Origin: Pholis gunnellus
Lineage: Eukaryota > Chordata > Actinopteri > Perciformes > Pholidae
Assembly: GCA_910591455.2 (NCBI GenBank)
Contig: OU342821.1
Location: 9,362,280-9,426,279 of the forward strand
DNA length: 64,000 bases
Reading direction: 5' to 3'
The notes under the pieces were generated by a model that was given only the letters and a program-made list of their open reading frames with translations, was not told where the DNA came from and searched no databases. This document shows positions 1-27,944 of the stretch, in pieces. Each line of letters opens with the position of its first letter. The first letter of the stretch is position 1. A program made the translations under genes and the position numbers.

Positions 1-73
1 TCCAGGTAGAGTGCCGTACGAGCTTCACTTCCCTGAGTGGGTGGTCTAACGCCTCTCCGACTGTATGTCATCA
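1..73 (-). CDS. ccdc74: possible ccdc74-like exon 3 (partial)
   Basis: A strong acceptor (pyrimidine tract ending TTCTTCTAG at 74) is followed by an open frame in the phase set by exon 2, reading VMTYSRRGVRPPTQGSEART up to the window edge. I recognise no family motif in it. An alternative AG lies 14 bases downstream. Confidence 0.4.
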
Positions 74-1579
74 CTAGAAGAAAGAGGACCCGGGACGAGG
101 ATAGTTAGAAATTGTTAAATGTTGCGCCCTTAATGTTATTTAGCAGACAAGTTTCACCTAATTGGTCTAGCATGAGATACCAACAACTAGAACATAACAA
201 CAGCCTTTCTATTCTGAGGATGCCTTTGAACTAAGGGTAACGTTAGTTCAGTAATATACTGTTCATAACTGGTTGATTTACATACATCTATATCTTAATA
301 AATAGTCATATCAGAATATATCATATATAGAAGATTGTATCCATATTGTTCACTACTATAAACTATCCTAATCCCACAAGAACATCATCTGAGCACAGCA
401 GAAAGAACCAAAAACAGTGAATCAGGATTAGATCTTACCTTTTCTACTTGACTTTAGAGGCTCCATTATCAGCTTATACTGCAACTCTGCAACATCCACA
501 TTAAGAGTGTTTTAGTGTGCTTTAACATACTGTAAGGAGGCAAATAAGAGGCACAGTCATCAAACACGGTCCCCGACAAACAGCCTGCGTTTCCATGGGG
601 GCCTGCCTGCATGCGAAGGCACGAAGACGGATGACCGGAGAGTCTCCCGGTGGGTGCCGAGAAGCATTTATATGGAACAGCATGTGACCGGTTCAGTAAA
701 GTGACACTGGATCATGTGTCCACCTCCCACTGAGGGAGACCATCCAAACCCTGGAGTTGCTACGCGACCATGGTACCTAGATTGAATGTCTCTCTTTTCA
801 GCACCTCGTCAGAAGACAGACAGGTCTTAAATTCATTAAAGGGTGGACTGTGTGGACACAACAGCAGGTTGCAAAGTGTACCCCTTTTAAATGGTGATGT
901 GGATTCTTCTGGGCCATGGGTCCATAAAGTAGCCGATTCCTTGATGAACACCGTTACCCTGCAGTTTTCTTGTGGGAATGAAGTACTCTATTTTCCTAAC
1001 CTCCTATGAATAAGAATATTGATTACTAAGCACTCTTTGCTGCAACCCCGTCCTGCAAAGTCAGAGGCCAAATCAATTATTTAAAAACCGTTAAACTTGT
1101 ATATATTGTGTCTTATTTTAATACATTGTCAGTCTCATAAATATGATTTGAAGCACTTTGTAACCAGCCACAGTTTTGTACTAACTTTCTATGCTTCAAT
1201 CGTCAACACACGTGACCTCACTTACAGTATTTATTAATGGGTAGAAGCGACATTCATTCTCCCCACTGGTTTCTTCACCTTTATTCTGCCGTCTGAGATA
1301 CTCTATCTCTGCATGGAGCTTCTCCAGAGTGTCCTTGTGTTGCTGCTGGAGGAACTGGATATTCTTCTGCACTGAAGCCACGCGGGGGTCCACGTCGCCG
1401 CCGTGACGGGACGACACCTCTGCTGCCCCGCACGCTGTTCCCCTGTTCGCCGGCGGGACGACGGGCAGGTGGTGCAGCTGGTTCGCCGGTAAACGCCGTG
1501 GAGAGCAGGACTTCCCGAGTCGCCCCACTCGAGTCCACTGTGGCAAATGCCGTACCGGTGGGAGATTATGACCCGACAT
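1..1579 (-). CDS. ccdc74: CCDC74-family coiled-coil protein, 5' part (three exons, runs off left edge)
   Basis: Three exons are read on the minus strand: 1279-1579, 439-486 and a provisional 1-73. The ATG at 1577-1579 opens MSGHNLPP, like the MSG start of human CCDC74. After about 65 low-complexity residues comes a coiled coil with the motif FLQQQHKDTLEKLHAEIEYL. The donor at 1278-1277 is in phase 1 and joins exon 2, giving RRQNK-ELQYKLIMEPL. This matches the family's FLQQQHxxTLxKLHEEIEHLKRENKDLxYKLIMN block (CCDC92/74 N-terminal domain). Human CCDC92 is a weaker match in the same block. Little is established about function; the family is linked to microtubules, spindles and cilia. The rest of the protein lies outside the window. 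Exons 1 and 2 are well supported; exon 3 rests only on a good acceptor and an open frame. Confidence 0.75.
439..486 (-). CDS. ccdc74: ccdc74-like exon 2
   Basis: Acceptor TTGCAG|AG and donor AAAAG|GTAAGA flank 48 nt. In the phase set by exon 1 it reads ELQYKLIMEPLKSSRK, which continues the CCDC74 domain (human D-L-H/R-Y-K-L-I-M-N). Too short for an ORF search; found by homology and phase. Confidence 0.75.
1279..1579 (-). CDS. ccdc74: ccdc74-like exon 1 (start codon)
   Basis: Holds the ATG, a basic, proline-rich leader and the coiled-coil FLQQQH block. The donor is AAAG|GTGAAG, leaving one base of the next codon. Reading through the donor gives a short non-homologous tail and a stop at 1196, which is intron. 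Confidence 0.75.
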
Positions 1580-1910
1580 TGCTCCGGATCATTCAGCGTC
1601 AACGAACCATTCTAGCCTCATTTAGCAAGTTTTCTCTTACCATTATTTTCCAGTGTCGGCAGATCAACCTAATATATTATCCTACAACAGGCAACTAACT
1701 AGTTTACTAAAGTCTGTTGCTTATAAACAGCTCAAGCAAAGCTAGTCCACCCTGAATTACCTTCGCCCTCATTTGACATCCACTCACACACAACGTTGCC
1801 GTGACAACCAACAGGCTGCCGTAAAGTCCCGCCTCCTATATACAGTTCATGCTTGTGATTGGCTGCGGTATTGGTGACGCATTTAAAACGTGGCCGTTTA
1901 ATTGGTGGAG
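1580..1910 (-). promoter_or_regulatory. probable ccdc74-like promoter: CCAAT boxes and X-box-like site
   Basis: Three CCAAT boxes in minus-strand orientation (plus-strand ATTGG at 1858-1862, 1870-1874 and 1901-1905) lie 280-330 bp upstream of the ATG. An X-box-like palindrome, GTTGCCGTGACAAC, is at 1795-1808. A TGCGTCA CRE-like half site overlaps 1874-1880. No TATA box was seen. The transcription start cannot be placed from sequence alone. Confidence 0.5.
1795..1808. promoter_or_regulatory. RFX X-box-like motif
   Basis: GTTGCC-GT-GACAAC fits the X-box consensus GTNRCC(0-3N)RGYAAC with one mismatch. It sits 216 bp upstream of the ccdc74-like ATG. RFX factors bind X-boxes upstream of many cilia genes. 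Confidence 0.45.
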
Positions 1911-2000
1911 CTTGTTAAGGGCAATATGATTTGAGTATGGATTTGAGTGTCCTAAAATCATTTCAGCAGTTTCACAACACAAAAATGATTACTTGTGAAT

Positions 2001-2047
2001 ATATACATATATATAAATATATATATATATATAAATATATATGATAT
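2001..2047. repeat. TA-rich microsatellite
   Basis: Interrupted (TA)n tract between the ccdc74-like promoter and the presumed end of ulk1. Confidence 0.85.
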
Positions 2048-2216
2048 ACAGTATGTTTGGTGTTCATTGACAATGCAACAGGGAACTGAAGTTAGTTGAA
2101 ACCAGTGGCTTCATGTAGTGTGAGGAAACATTAAACATGTTTTAAGAAATTACCAGCTGTAATGTTGAATTTATGTGACTTGTAATGAAGTGTGTAAACT
2201 ATGCCAAAAGCACGGG

Positions 2217-2402
2217 TATGTTCCTTTAAATAGACTTAATGTTAATTCCCATGTTGAATTGGTCCTAGCAGCGGGTTTACTGGGTCAGCAGCAGGACTGT
2301 AGCTGCTGGTATGTCCCTTTAAATAGACTTAATGTTAAATCCGCAGGTTTAATTGGTCCTAGCAGCGGGTTTACTGGGTCAGCAGCAGGACTGTAGCGGC
2401 TG
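2217..2402. repeat. two-copy tandem repeat, 94-bp period
   Basis: The block from CCTTTAAATAGACTTAATGT through AGCAGCGGGTTTACTGGGTC and GCAGCAGGACTGTAGC occurs twice. GCGGGTTTAC starts at 2271 and again at 2365. The copies differ at a few positions, mostly in the middle and at the CTGCTGG/CGGCTG junctions. No coding role is evident. Confidence 0.9.
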
Positions 2403-2514
2403 ACGTGCCTTGCCAGTCTCCCTTGAACATTATTCCATAGCCATGGGGACTAATGAGGAAAACTATTCCTTGTGGATGTCAAATATAAATTAAGGAAACC
2501 CACTTCATCTTAAG

Positions 2515-5513
2515 ACAAATTACCTTTCCTTTCACTTTATTCATGTTGCAACTCTCAAACAGTAAAGGTTACATCTCTCACACACACACACAGGGACACT
2601 GAGAAAGTGGGTCTGTCATAGATATGACAACAGTAAGAGACAATATGGAAGATCAGAAGAAGGCCTATTCTTTGGAAATGTATTGGTGGTATGGTGCCAT
2701 TCTCTCCATTCCTGCAGCGTCATATACACTACAACAATAACTTAATTTACAATATTTACAGGCGATACAGAATGACTGGATTGAAATCCAAAAAATGAAA
2801 ACATAGGTACGTAGGTTCTTAGCAAACATACGAAAGAATAATCTAAATCAATGACAGATATATTATGGGAGTTCACACACTACATTATATCTTTACGTGA
2901 TACTTCGAACAGTAGCCCTGAAGCTCGTGGGGACTAAGCATTTTGCTCAAGGACACTTCAGCAGAGTGGACACATGCTTGTCAAAGGGCACTAGCTCTGC
3001 ACTTAATACACCACCCTGCTGTTTTATATTACTTCAACAGCTGCACAAATGATCTTTTGACTCTGTCCACCGATACTTATCATTAAAATGGCCAGTAGCA
3101 ATGATTGTAGGGAACAATAAAAAGTGAGACATGCATCAGTTTTATAAAGGTGAGACGTCATCCCTTTCTTTTGAGACATCGCCACCACATACCGACAGAA
3201 CAGCACGTGTAAGAGACAAGAGAGGCTGTGGATGAGTCGATATTAGGAATGTTCACTCTAACAAACATTGCACACTCGCAGAGCGCTCTCGGTAGAAAAG
3301 AAAGCTGACAAAAGACAAAAAAAAACAACTAATAAAAATGATGTATATTCATATCATATTAGTTCCTCCATTCTGTTCCGCTGACAGTGCTACTATACTG
3401 GCTTCAACAATCTCAGCGTAAACTATCTTCAGCCCTCACCATACATCAACAACCTGTTCCAAAATATGCTCTCGGGTGCACATAAGAGTCGCCGTGTTAA
3501 TTAACTTAAAAAAGGAAAATACACCTCGGGGCAAAAGGAAGTCGGTTACACCAGAGGAACCGCTGATTTTCATCCGATATTGTTGAACCACATCCAGACA
3601 ATCAACTGGAGTCAAAATCTAAATCATTCACATCTTGTTGCAGAGCAACGTCACTGTCCATTAATACATTAAACATCACTTCACACTTGCATGCATGCAT
3701 GCATGCACGCAAACTTCTCTTTGACAGCAACCCAAAAGGAGAAGTTGACCCTTCTCATTGGCCCAAAATGTAAGGGGAGTAAAAGGGATCCTGTTGAGAT
3801 ATATGGCTAAGGTAAACGATACACAAATATTTCAGGTAAAATACACATTTTTAAACTAGCACTGCAAATCAACCGGTCACTTTTCAAAACAAACATAATG
3901 GCAACCCACTAACTACAGTCAACGCAAGTCATTTTTCAGTGTAAAGCAATTTCTTTTTAGATTTTTCCTTTTTCTTCTTAAAGAAATCTTTCTACGGTTT
4001 CATAGCTTATACCACCTCTCTTCGTCAGCAGCCTCACATCTAACACACGTTGCCTTTTGACAGCAACTATAATGCAACTGAACTGCAATAAAAAGCCAGG
4101 AACAGAATTCTCTAAATAAGCAAATATGTCGAGGGTATATAGAACAACTGGACACGTTTTAACTTGTTCCACTCAAGATCATCCCCATACAGTACTTCAA
4201 CAGTGCAAAAACATTCAGACGTTAATCCCGGGATCCATCTGAGCAACATTGGGTTGATATTAACGCTGTTCCTCTTCCGTCAGCCCTACATTCAAATTTT
4301 TGATTAAACTTGCTCGACTCTAACATGATTGGTTGATAACATATGATGATCGGACAGAATATGGAATCATGTGAAGACATTACCAGGCAACTGCAGCACC
4401 CGGGCTTCTGTACCACTGAGGAATACATCCCAGGTTATTGCAGCATATTCAACATGATTGCAACCAGGGATTGCTCACAGACCAGTTTCAGGGCCTGTTG
4501 AATTAAAAGCTATCTTTTTGCATTTAGCAGTGGGTTAGTGAGTGTTTTCTGGACCCATTTTCTGTCTGCTGCTTTAATACCAGCCACCATTTAAAAAAAG
4601 ACCAAACCCCTCCTCCACCACGGGTTCAATGATGGAACGCGGCCTTTAACATTAAGCAAGTTTAGAATCAGTAAAGTGACAAACACACAGATCTTTTTTT
4701 TTTACCTACAGTAATCTAAAATAAAACACCAAAACAAAACTAAATAGAATTTCGGCAACAGTTTTTTTTTTTTTTTTTTGCAATAGTGCTTGCATGTGCT
4801 TCCAAACAAGCTGTAAGCATTGCTTTTTAAACTTCCTTTCAGCGAGGAAGTAACAATTAGGTAAATACCAGAAATAAAGAAACCCAGGAACGCAAACAAC
4901 GGGGTTAAGACGAACACATAGTTGATGGGATTGATACTTGGACATTCCCGCTCCTTCATCAGCACACGTCCTTACTGTATGCAAGTGTACAGCAGGTACT
5001 TTCCCTCCAGCTACTGCTCTTGGTAAAAGATAACAATGTTGTCTACAAGCGGATATTTGTCCATCTTATCGCTATCTGTTTATGTTTAGTTAGGTATTTT
5101 ATGTGGGTATGTGACCACTTGGCAATATCTACTCCTGCAGGTGCTACGCCTGGTGAGAGGAATCTTCCTTCTTGGCAAAAAAAAAATGCCCTTTTCAGTG
5201 TGCCGGGAGCAAAGTCCTACTCGCATAGACGAGAGCGCAGACATTCTTTTCACAGCACAAGTGCTTCGTGTACAACACTGGCACGAGTTCAGTGCTGGAG
5301 AAGTCGCTGCCACTGTCCAGAACTCGGGATGAATAACAAGCCGTTTAGAGAGCACAAGCCCCGGCGGTGAAGTTCAAACTGCAAAAGCCTTGTGGTTTTC
5401 TAGTGTTAAAAGTCAAAACCATGAGATGTGGGTGGAGATTTGGTTTGTTGGTAATGGCGCAGGGTGCAGATGACTGACATCATAGCCACACTCAAGGAGC
5501 GGTGCCGGAGCTG
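2515..5513 (-). other. ulk1: probable ulk1 3' UTR
   Basis: About 3 kb of non-coding sequence follows the ulk1 stop codon. The only canonical minus-strand AATAAA I noticed before the ccdc74-like promoter is at 2536-2541 (plus TTTATT), which would place cleavage near 2515-2520. The stretch has a GCATGCAT run (3689-3704) and an 18-base plus-strand T run (4762-4779), and no exon-like ORF. Extent is inferred. Confidence 0.45.
2536..2541 (-). terminator. ulk1: candidate ulk1 polyadenylation signal (AATAAA)
   Basis: AATAAA on the minus strand, about 2.97 kb past the ulk1 stop. An earlier variant signal (ATTAAA, near 4571) could serve a shorter transcript. Confidence 0.4.
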
Positions 5514-21561
<16,048 letters not shown>

Positions 21562-21586
21562 ATTGTGCACGAAGTCCGGTGTTTTA

Positions 21587-21669
21587 CTACTTGGAGACGG
21601 ACAATTGACCAGGAGGCCTCAGGTCGCCCTTCTGGGTCGCAATTGCTCCTTTCTCCTCGGTCGAGTAGG

Positions 21670-21702
<33 letters not shown>

Positions 21703-21781
21703 GATGTTCACCTCCTCGTCCACTTGCCACGAGCCGCCTTCCTGACAACAAACTGTCCTCTTCTCTCATGTTCGCTCGCAC
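21587..21781 (-). CDS. possible upstream ORF in ulk1 5' leader (64 codons, poly-Cys)
   Basis: Begins MRANMREEDSLLSGRRL and contains ten consecutive cysteines encoded by the CTG/TGC repeat. It stops (TAG at 21587-21589) 25 bases before the ulk1 ATG and out of frame with it. It counts only if the transcript starts upstream of 21781. The protein itself is unlike any family I know; any role would be in translational control. Confidence 0.3.
21671..21700. repeat. (GCA/CTG)10 trinucleotide repeat in ulk1 leader
   Basis: Plus-strand GCA repeat; CTG in the ulk1 sense, about 110-140 bases upstream of the start codon. Confidence 0.95.
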
Positions 21782-22171
21782 GCGTTATGGAGTTTAACTC
21801 CTGGCAAAGCTCTACGGTGATTCACATCGCGGACAACGCGGCCGACACGGAGTTATAGCGAAGTTACCGAACGAGAATCGAGTTCTGTTGTTTTTTTTGC
21901 AGCTTCTCTGACGTGCCACCTTAAAAAAAAAAAAAGACAGCAGCTCGCTGCGTTTTGTTTGTATACAGGGGAGCCTCGCTTCTGTCGTCTGACGCGCGCA
22001 CACGGCGAAACAAGCGCCGATTGTGAGCTCAAGGCGAGCAAACAACGTCCAATAACCGGAAAATATCGCGAACTGTCCCGTTTGTATCTTGCAATTCGCA
22101 GTTGACTCGCGGAAAGTCGTAGCATCGATGGTCCCGACAAAAGCAGACGGCGTCTAGCCTCTGCAACAAGA

Positions 22172-22181
22172 GCGCATGCGC
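22172..22181. promoter_or_regulatory. ulk1: NRF1-like palindrome GCGCATGCGC
   Basis: Perfect 10-bp palindrome matching the NRF1 core, 611 bp upstream of the ulk1 ATG. Confidence 0.6.
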
Positions 22182-22203
22182 AGAGCAACTACAGCTGTAG
22201 GTT

Positions 22204-22211
22204 TGACGTCA
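22204..22211. promoter_or_regulatory. ulk1: CRE palindrome TGACGTCA
   Basis: Full CREB/ATF site, 23 bp from the NRF1-like site. A half-site TACGTCA at 22346-22352 and an E-box CACGTG at 22363-22368 lie further upstream. Confidence 0.6.
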
Positions 22212-25024
22212 CGACCAGGGTCCTCGGTCATAAAAGTGAAAGCGTTTTGTCATCTGCTTTGGCTTCGCTGATGCACTACTTTACACTTGAAAACCAGGGA
22301 CTGTCTCTTAATATTAAACGTGTCGAAAAGTATGTCACGAGACAGTACGTCATATATACGTGCACGTGGGTTTGTGTATTTCACTTCAGGCTAAAACGAG
22401 AAGATATAAACAGAATTGAAAATTAATATTATCACCGAACAACTGTGGGACAAGACACGCCGTGATGATCACAAGCTAACAAGCAATCATACACAGAGTT
22501 TAAATGGAAAACTATAATGAGAGCATGCATACTCTCATGTACAATAATAATCATTTGCAGAGAGGACAGACAGAAAAAAAACAAGCAGCTGAAAGCACCC
22601 ATACCCTTTTTATTGCTGTTTTTTTAATTGCTATTGCTGAGGGTGTTGCTGTTGATTGCAAGGAAGGTGATTACAGTGGAGAAATGCCAAGCCACCAACT
22701 GTTAAACAGTGGAGGGTCAGGTTAAAACGTGTTTCTGTGATGGAAAGCACAACAGCTCAACTCCAATTAAGAGCTGATGTTTTCACACCGGTGATCCTAC
22801 AGCTAATGAGACTGATTAAGGAAACAAATACTCCGTGATCTCGGAGGAGTTTGACTGGTGGGGTCTTCGTGTAATTGGAGCTATTTATACTGTCTGTGAC
22901 TGTGTATACAGTACCTGCATAGTGATGCTGCAGTGACAAACTAATTGAGATTTTCTCCTAACCCTCTCTTCTTGAATCTCCAGAGTTTTCCAGCAGGCAT
23001 ATGAAGAAGTTTCTAATTAGATAGGTGATTGCTTGCTGGTTGGAGCTCGGTTAATTGGGTGTCTTTATCTGTGATGCCTCTATGAACAGAATCCAAATAA
23101 GATGATAACACTATGATATAGTCTGCCCAGCATTATGCAAGCTTCGTAATGACCATTTAATTAAGTATCAATTAATCTGAGCAGGCAACTTTCCAAGGGC
23201 TCTTTAAAGGCTGGAGGACAGCTGCTGTGGGAGAGCCCCGAGTTGCTGAGCCCACTGCTCCTAAATGCAGCCATAACTATAAATGAAATGAGTCTCTCAG
23301 GGCGGCTAAATCCAATGTAAGGTATTTTTGTTTCAATTCGGTTGAATGAGTGGATGCACATCTGACTAATACAGCCGGCTTAATTATCATATTTTGTCCT
23401 TGAGAGGAAAGTATTTCCACAGTTCAAGTGCAGATGATGAATGTGCTCATATTTCTGCATTACGACCAAAGCAAAAAAGACTGATATGAATTCCTGTCAC
23501 AAAAATTCCAGCATGAGTTTCTTAGAGGTCAACTGATGCCCTTTACACACATGAATACGAGACAGTTAATCTGCCCAGGAGGTAATAAATAAGCATTTAA
23601 AACACGTTCTGTATATTTAAGTACCAGAGGAGGGCGGTAGAGGCCTGCAAAAGACTGCATATTGATCATGTTGACCACCCTATTTTTTACTATAAGCACC
23701 GATTGGAAAATGTCATGGAAACAAGGCATTAGGTCATTGTATTATTTTTACCATTTATCTTATCTTAGTCTTTGGATAATCAGACATGGACTAATTTGTG
23801 ACAATATTCACTTGAGCAACATCATGAGATCAGTGACAGCATCGTGAAATACAGTGGACCTGGAGAAATAGTCTGCAGTCGTCAAAGAACAGCTTTTGAG
23901 AAGTTGAGTTCCAGTGGAAACGTTGCTAGCACATTTTCAAATATATATTATTTAAAGGTGCAAGGCTTTTTAGGAATAAAATTTTTTTGGATGTTTTGAC
24001 ACAGAGTGAGGACCAGTGAGATCACCTTGAAACATCCGACTCTCACCGGCAATCTGATATCAAAGAGCCGTTGTATCCTAGCTGATATCAAGTGAGATGA
24101 CAGCCAGTCATTGTGTAATACTAGTGCAGCATTCTCCAACAATACTGGTGCATGCTATCATGAATTACTTATAGTGGTTTTCCCGAGCCAAGAATCCGAC
24201 TGTGCTGAGCAGGTCAACATACACTTACAGTTGAAGCTGTGATGTGTTCACTATATTTTACTCTTCTGCTCTTCAGTGTTTCGCTTTTGTCAGAAAGTTT
24301 TCGTTAAACAGGGCGAGTGCATTTTGCTGAAAACAGCCCACCAGCCATTCCAGATGTACACTCTGCAGGGGCTTGCTCTGTTTTTTAATTTTTTTTATAA
24401 ATATTTTAGCTCAGCTCTGTGGTTCACTCAGAATGATTGATTGGTTCTTCCTGTCCCACATTAAGCCGCTGCTGTAGAAAGTTGATGCAAAGGCCTTCAA
24501 CAGGTATTCACTGTAGTTAGACAATGGGGCTCCGCAGCCAGCAGTGTCTCAATGTACTTGCACACTGTATACAAACGTGAGATGTCTGTACAATTAAAAA
24601 ATGTAAATGGATTATCAACCTTGCCTTCCATCTCTGTTTCCAAATAAAGAATTACATTTGCACACACTAACACCCATGTATCCACACTTACTACTCTCAT
24701 ACACACACACACACACACACACACATGCACACACAAAATAATCCCATCCATGCAAGGGCATAATGCCCTGTTTTATCAGGGTGCTTTGTTTTATGCATTT
24801 TAGCCATGTTTAACCATACTAATGATCACTCAAGGGCAAGTATGCATATAGAAAGCACACAAGCTTACGCATACAAATTCGTAATGTTATTATGTTTGCT
24901 TCCCTTACAAAAGCCCAACCAACTATCTCTGACTATGTATTTCATATAACTATTCATCTTAGATGCATCATATTTTGCAGTGTATGAATACATTCCGTAT
25001 CTGGAATACAAACAAAAACAAGGG

Positions 25025-25250
25025 TGCATTGTTTGTGTGAGTGTGTGTGTGTGTGTGCGTGCACACATGTATGCTTTGTGGGGACATTATCCCACAGAGA
25101 CATTACGGGGACTTATCTCAAAATATGCCAGAACATGGTCCCCAACCATATTTTAGAATAGGATATGGTTTGGGTAAGTGTTTCAGTGAGGCAAGGGTAC
25201 AGTACAGTAAGGATACATCTTTCAGTCAATTACAGTCAACACAATTCCTC
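25025..25250. repeat. GT microsatellite with TGTGGGGAC-type dispersed repeat
   Basis: A (GT)n tract is followed by TTTGTGGGGACATTATCCCACA and further GGGGAC/GTCCCC segments. This resembles a repeat I remember from many fish loci; the family name is uncertain. Confidence 0.4.
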
Positions 25251-27944
25251 ACCATCAAGAGAAACAATACATGAATGAATCTAAATGTGTGTGATTGAAT
25301 TTGTGTTTTCTGCATAGCCCTATTTTGTTGGTTCTCCTCATTGTAAACCACTGTGAGTCACATGCCTTGTGTATTTTGAAATCACATTTACTACTAAGAA
25401 CTTTTATCTCTATGACCGAAGGCTAGGGGGCAGCTGCCTCCTCCATGGCCCCTCCTTTCCACTTAGCTAATATCAAGTGCTGTGGCACGGTGCCCTGCTC
25501 ATCTGTTCAGCCTAACATCAAGCCTTCTACCACGTAGTGAAGAAGTTGCACAGCTGAATGGTGGCCAACCTTTTTTCATGTAGATGGATAGCTACATGTC
25601 ATGCCATGAAGGTCAGTGCTTTTTCAAACCCATCTCCGCACTGAAATGAACTTTTAAGACTTGATCAGCATAATAGTTTTGTCTGCATACTGCAATGCTA
25701 TGCTCGAGCGTGTGATCCCCGCCAATAGGTCATGCCAGATAATTAAACTGAGAAGCAGAGGGAAATTCAATACACTCTATTACATCTGAGGGTGCCTCGG
25801 ACTCAGGGGAGACTTTGATATTCATAGACTGGATATAAAGCCTTTGTAAGGCATCAAGTAGCTCCAACTGAAAACACAAGTCATTGAACGTGTCAGTGTT
25901 GACAAACAGTGGTGCCGCATCACAGACCAGCATCATGTTAATGTGCGGTAGCTGAGTGAAGTCACACTATGATAAATGCTTTAATAACTGCTGATCATTC
26001 TCGTCAACCCTTAATCGTACGGTATTTTCAATGACTATGAAGCTAATGGGTGACTCAGTCTTTTCATTCATTTATCTTAATTCCTAAGCAGGATTCTGCA
26101 ACTTGAGGACGAAAGGGACACTTTCATTATGGAGTCAGAGATGAGGTCATGTTCAGCAGTATTTAGGAGTTGTGTTACATACAGGCGGAAACCTCTGGTT
26201 CTGAAAAGTGAAACCGATGCTGAAGTGCGTTAAACTTGCGTTCTTTCTAACGGCCAGCAGGGGGAGACTCCTCTGGCTGCAAAAAGTAGTCTGATTGTAT
26301 GGAAGTCTATAAGAAAATGACCCTACTTCTCACTTGATTTATCACCTCAGTAAACATCTTAGACTGGAGTTAATTCGTTCAATCAATAGTTCAAGTCTTT
26401 TTCAATACAGCATGATGTTCATTTCACAAATGAATGGTCCCATTTAGAGTAAAATAGACCATAAAGCAGGGTATGCTTTAGGGCGGGGCTATCTTGTGAT
26501 TGACAGGCTGCTACCCCAGCTTTGTCCAGTCTGCGAGTTGTACATGTTTTGGTCTTAGAACTGACCGAAATGCAAGTCATGCAAGAAACGCAAGTCATTA
26601 AAACAGTAGTCCACAAATCAATGGGTTACATCACGGTTACTCTGCCCACTTATGGTAAAATATTCTCAATAACACCGTAAGAGATTCATTGTGCGTGACC
26701 ATTTAAAGGGTTTCACAAAGTGCTGGAAAAATAATACTCCACAAATTTAGCATTGCACTCCTGTAACATTACCAGGCCCTCAATGGACCGTTTAAAAAAA
26801 GGATTACAATTGATGCAGCCGAACCAAAAACAAATCTTTTTTATTTCCAAACATTCTTCTTGTCAAAATCTGCCACCTACATTACCTTGGTTGGAGATTT
26901 AGGTGTGTAATGCTAGTAGCAGCTAATGAAGCCTCAAGTCTGTGTAGCAAATAGTAATCTTTAAGCTTACTAAGTGACATCACTTGAGGCATTTTTTCTG
27001 ATTATGAGCAGACAATTATTATAATCTCAAACTGTGGCAACTATCCACATGCTTGCACATCTCCAAAGTGTTGACATGCAAAGCAGCACACCTTTGTTGT
27101 TTGTTTTGAATGCTGTAATGAGTCACGTTCAACTTGTTACCTGTTGGATAATATATGAGAACAGTAGGCTTTAGAAAGTCGAGCGTTGGTGTTTTATCTC
27201 AACTGGATTAAAGGCCTCGGATGGAATTCACAGTCATCACCTGATAAAATGTCAGTTTATTTTACCAGGGAAAGGCCAGACTGACAGGCTGGCAAACCCA
27301 GGAGAGTCTCATCTCTCATCAACTGCCCAATATTTCTCTTTTTTCAAATTCTGTTCACTGACATTAGGTGTAAGCCAATGTCAGCCATTTTTATGAAAAA
27401 CAAAAATGGAAGAAACTCTTTCTCAACTGTATATTTTGCCAGTCTAGCTTATATACATACTTACTTTTTTATTTGTGCTTTGAGCATGACATTGTCGCTT
27501 TCTACATTGCTTGTACCACGTGTCTCAGCACCAGCCCGTCCATATAGCGTCCATCAAGGTGAACCTTCCCGCGTCCAACGCTGTCACTTTGTCACACCAG
27601 ACATCAAGAGTGGAGACGACGCTTCGGCTCAAGCTTTGACCAGTGGGAGTAGAAACCATCGGGGGCACCCTTCCTTCCTGCCGAATCCACCGGCTTGTGT
27701 GGGCAAGTATTTTTCAATATGACCTTTTGAAGGAATGTGACCAGAGAGAGCTGCCAGAGCCCAGTTTGACAAGTCTGCCGAATGATTCTCTCGCCATGCG
27801 AGCTCGAACCAGCTCTGTGGACCCATACCTCAACCTCACTGCCTCACATCCATCAACTCGGAGCCGGGCTCTTGACAACATCACATCTCCACAGTGCAGA
27901 GACTATGTGAACGGTTGTACTTTGGTGCATGTTTGAGTTATTTT

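Larger units (their letters stand above)
21562..22260 (-). promoter_or_regulatory. ulk1: ulk1 5' UTR and promoter region
   Basis: CG-containing region upstream of the ulk1 ATG. It has a (CTG)10 repeat, a short upstream ORF, a palindromic NRF1-like GCGCATGCGC at 22172-22181 and a full CRE palindrome TGACGTCA at 22204-22211. No TATA box is evident. The start site is not fixed; a position between about 21800 and 22170 is inferred. Confidence 0.6.

Noticed and set aside
760..951. 63-residue minus-strand ORF as a ccdc74-like exon
   Set aside because: Exons 1 and 2 join directly in phase around it and no family motif is present.
27378..27936. Two overlapping plus-strand ORFs as a novel gene
   Set aside because: No recognisable domain, start context, splice partners or polyadenylation; composition looks like degraded repeat or chance.
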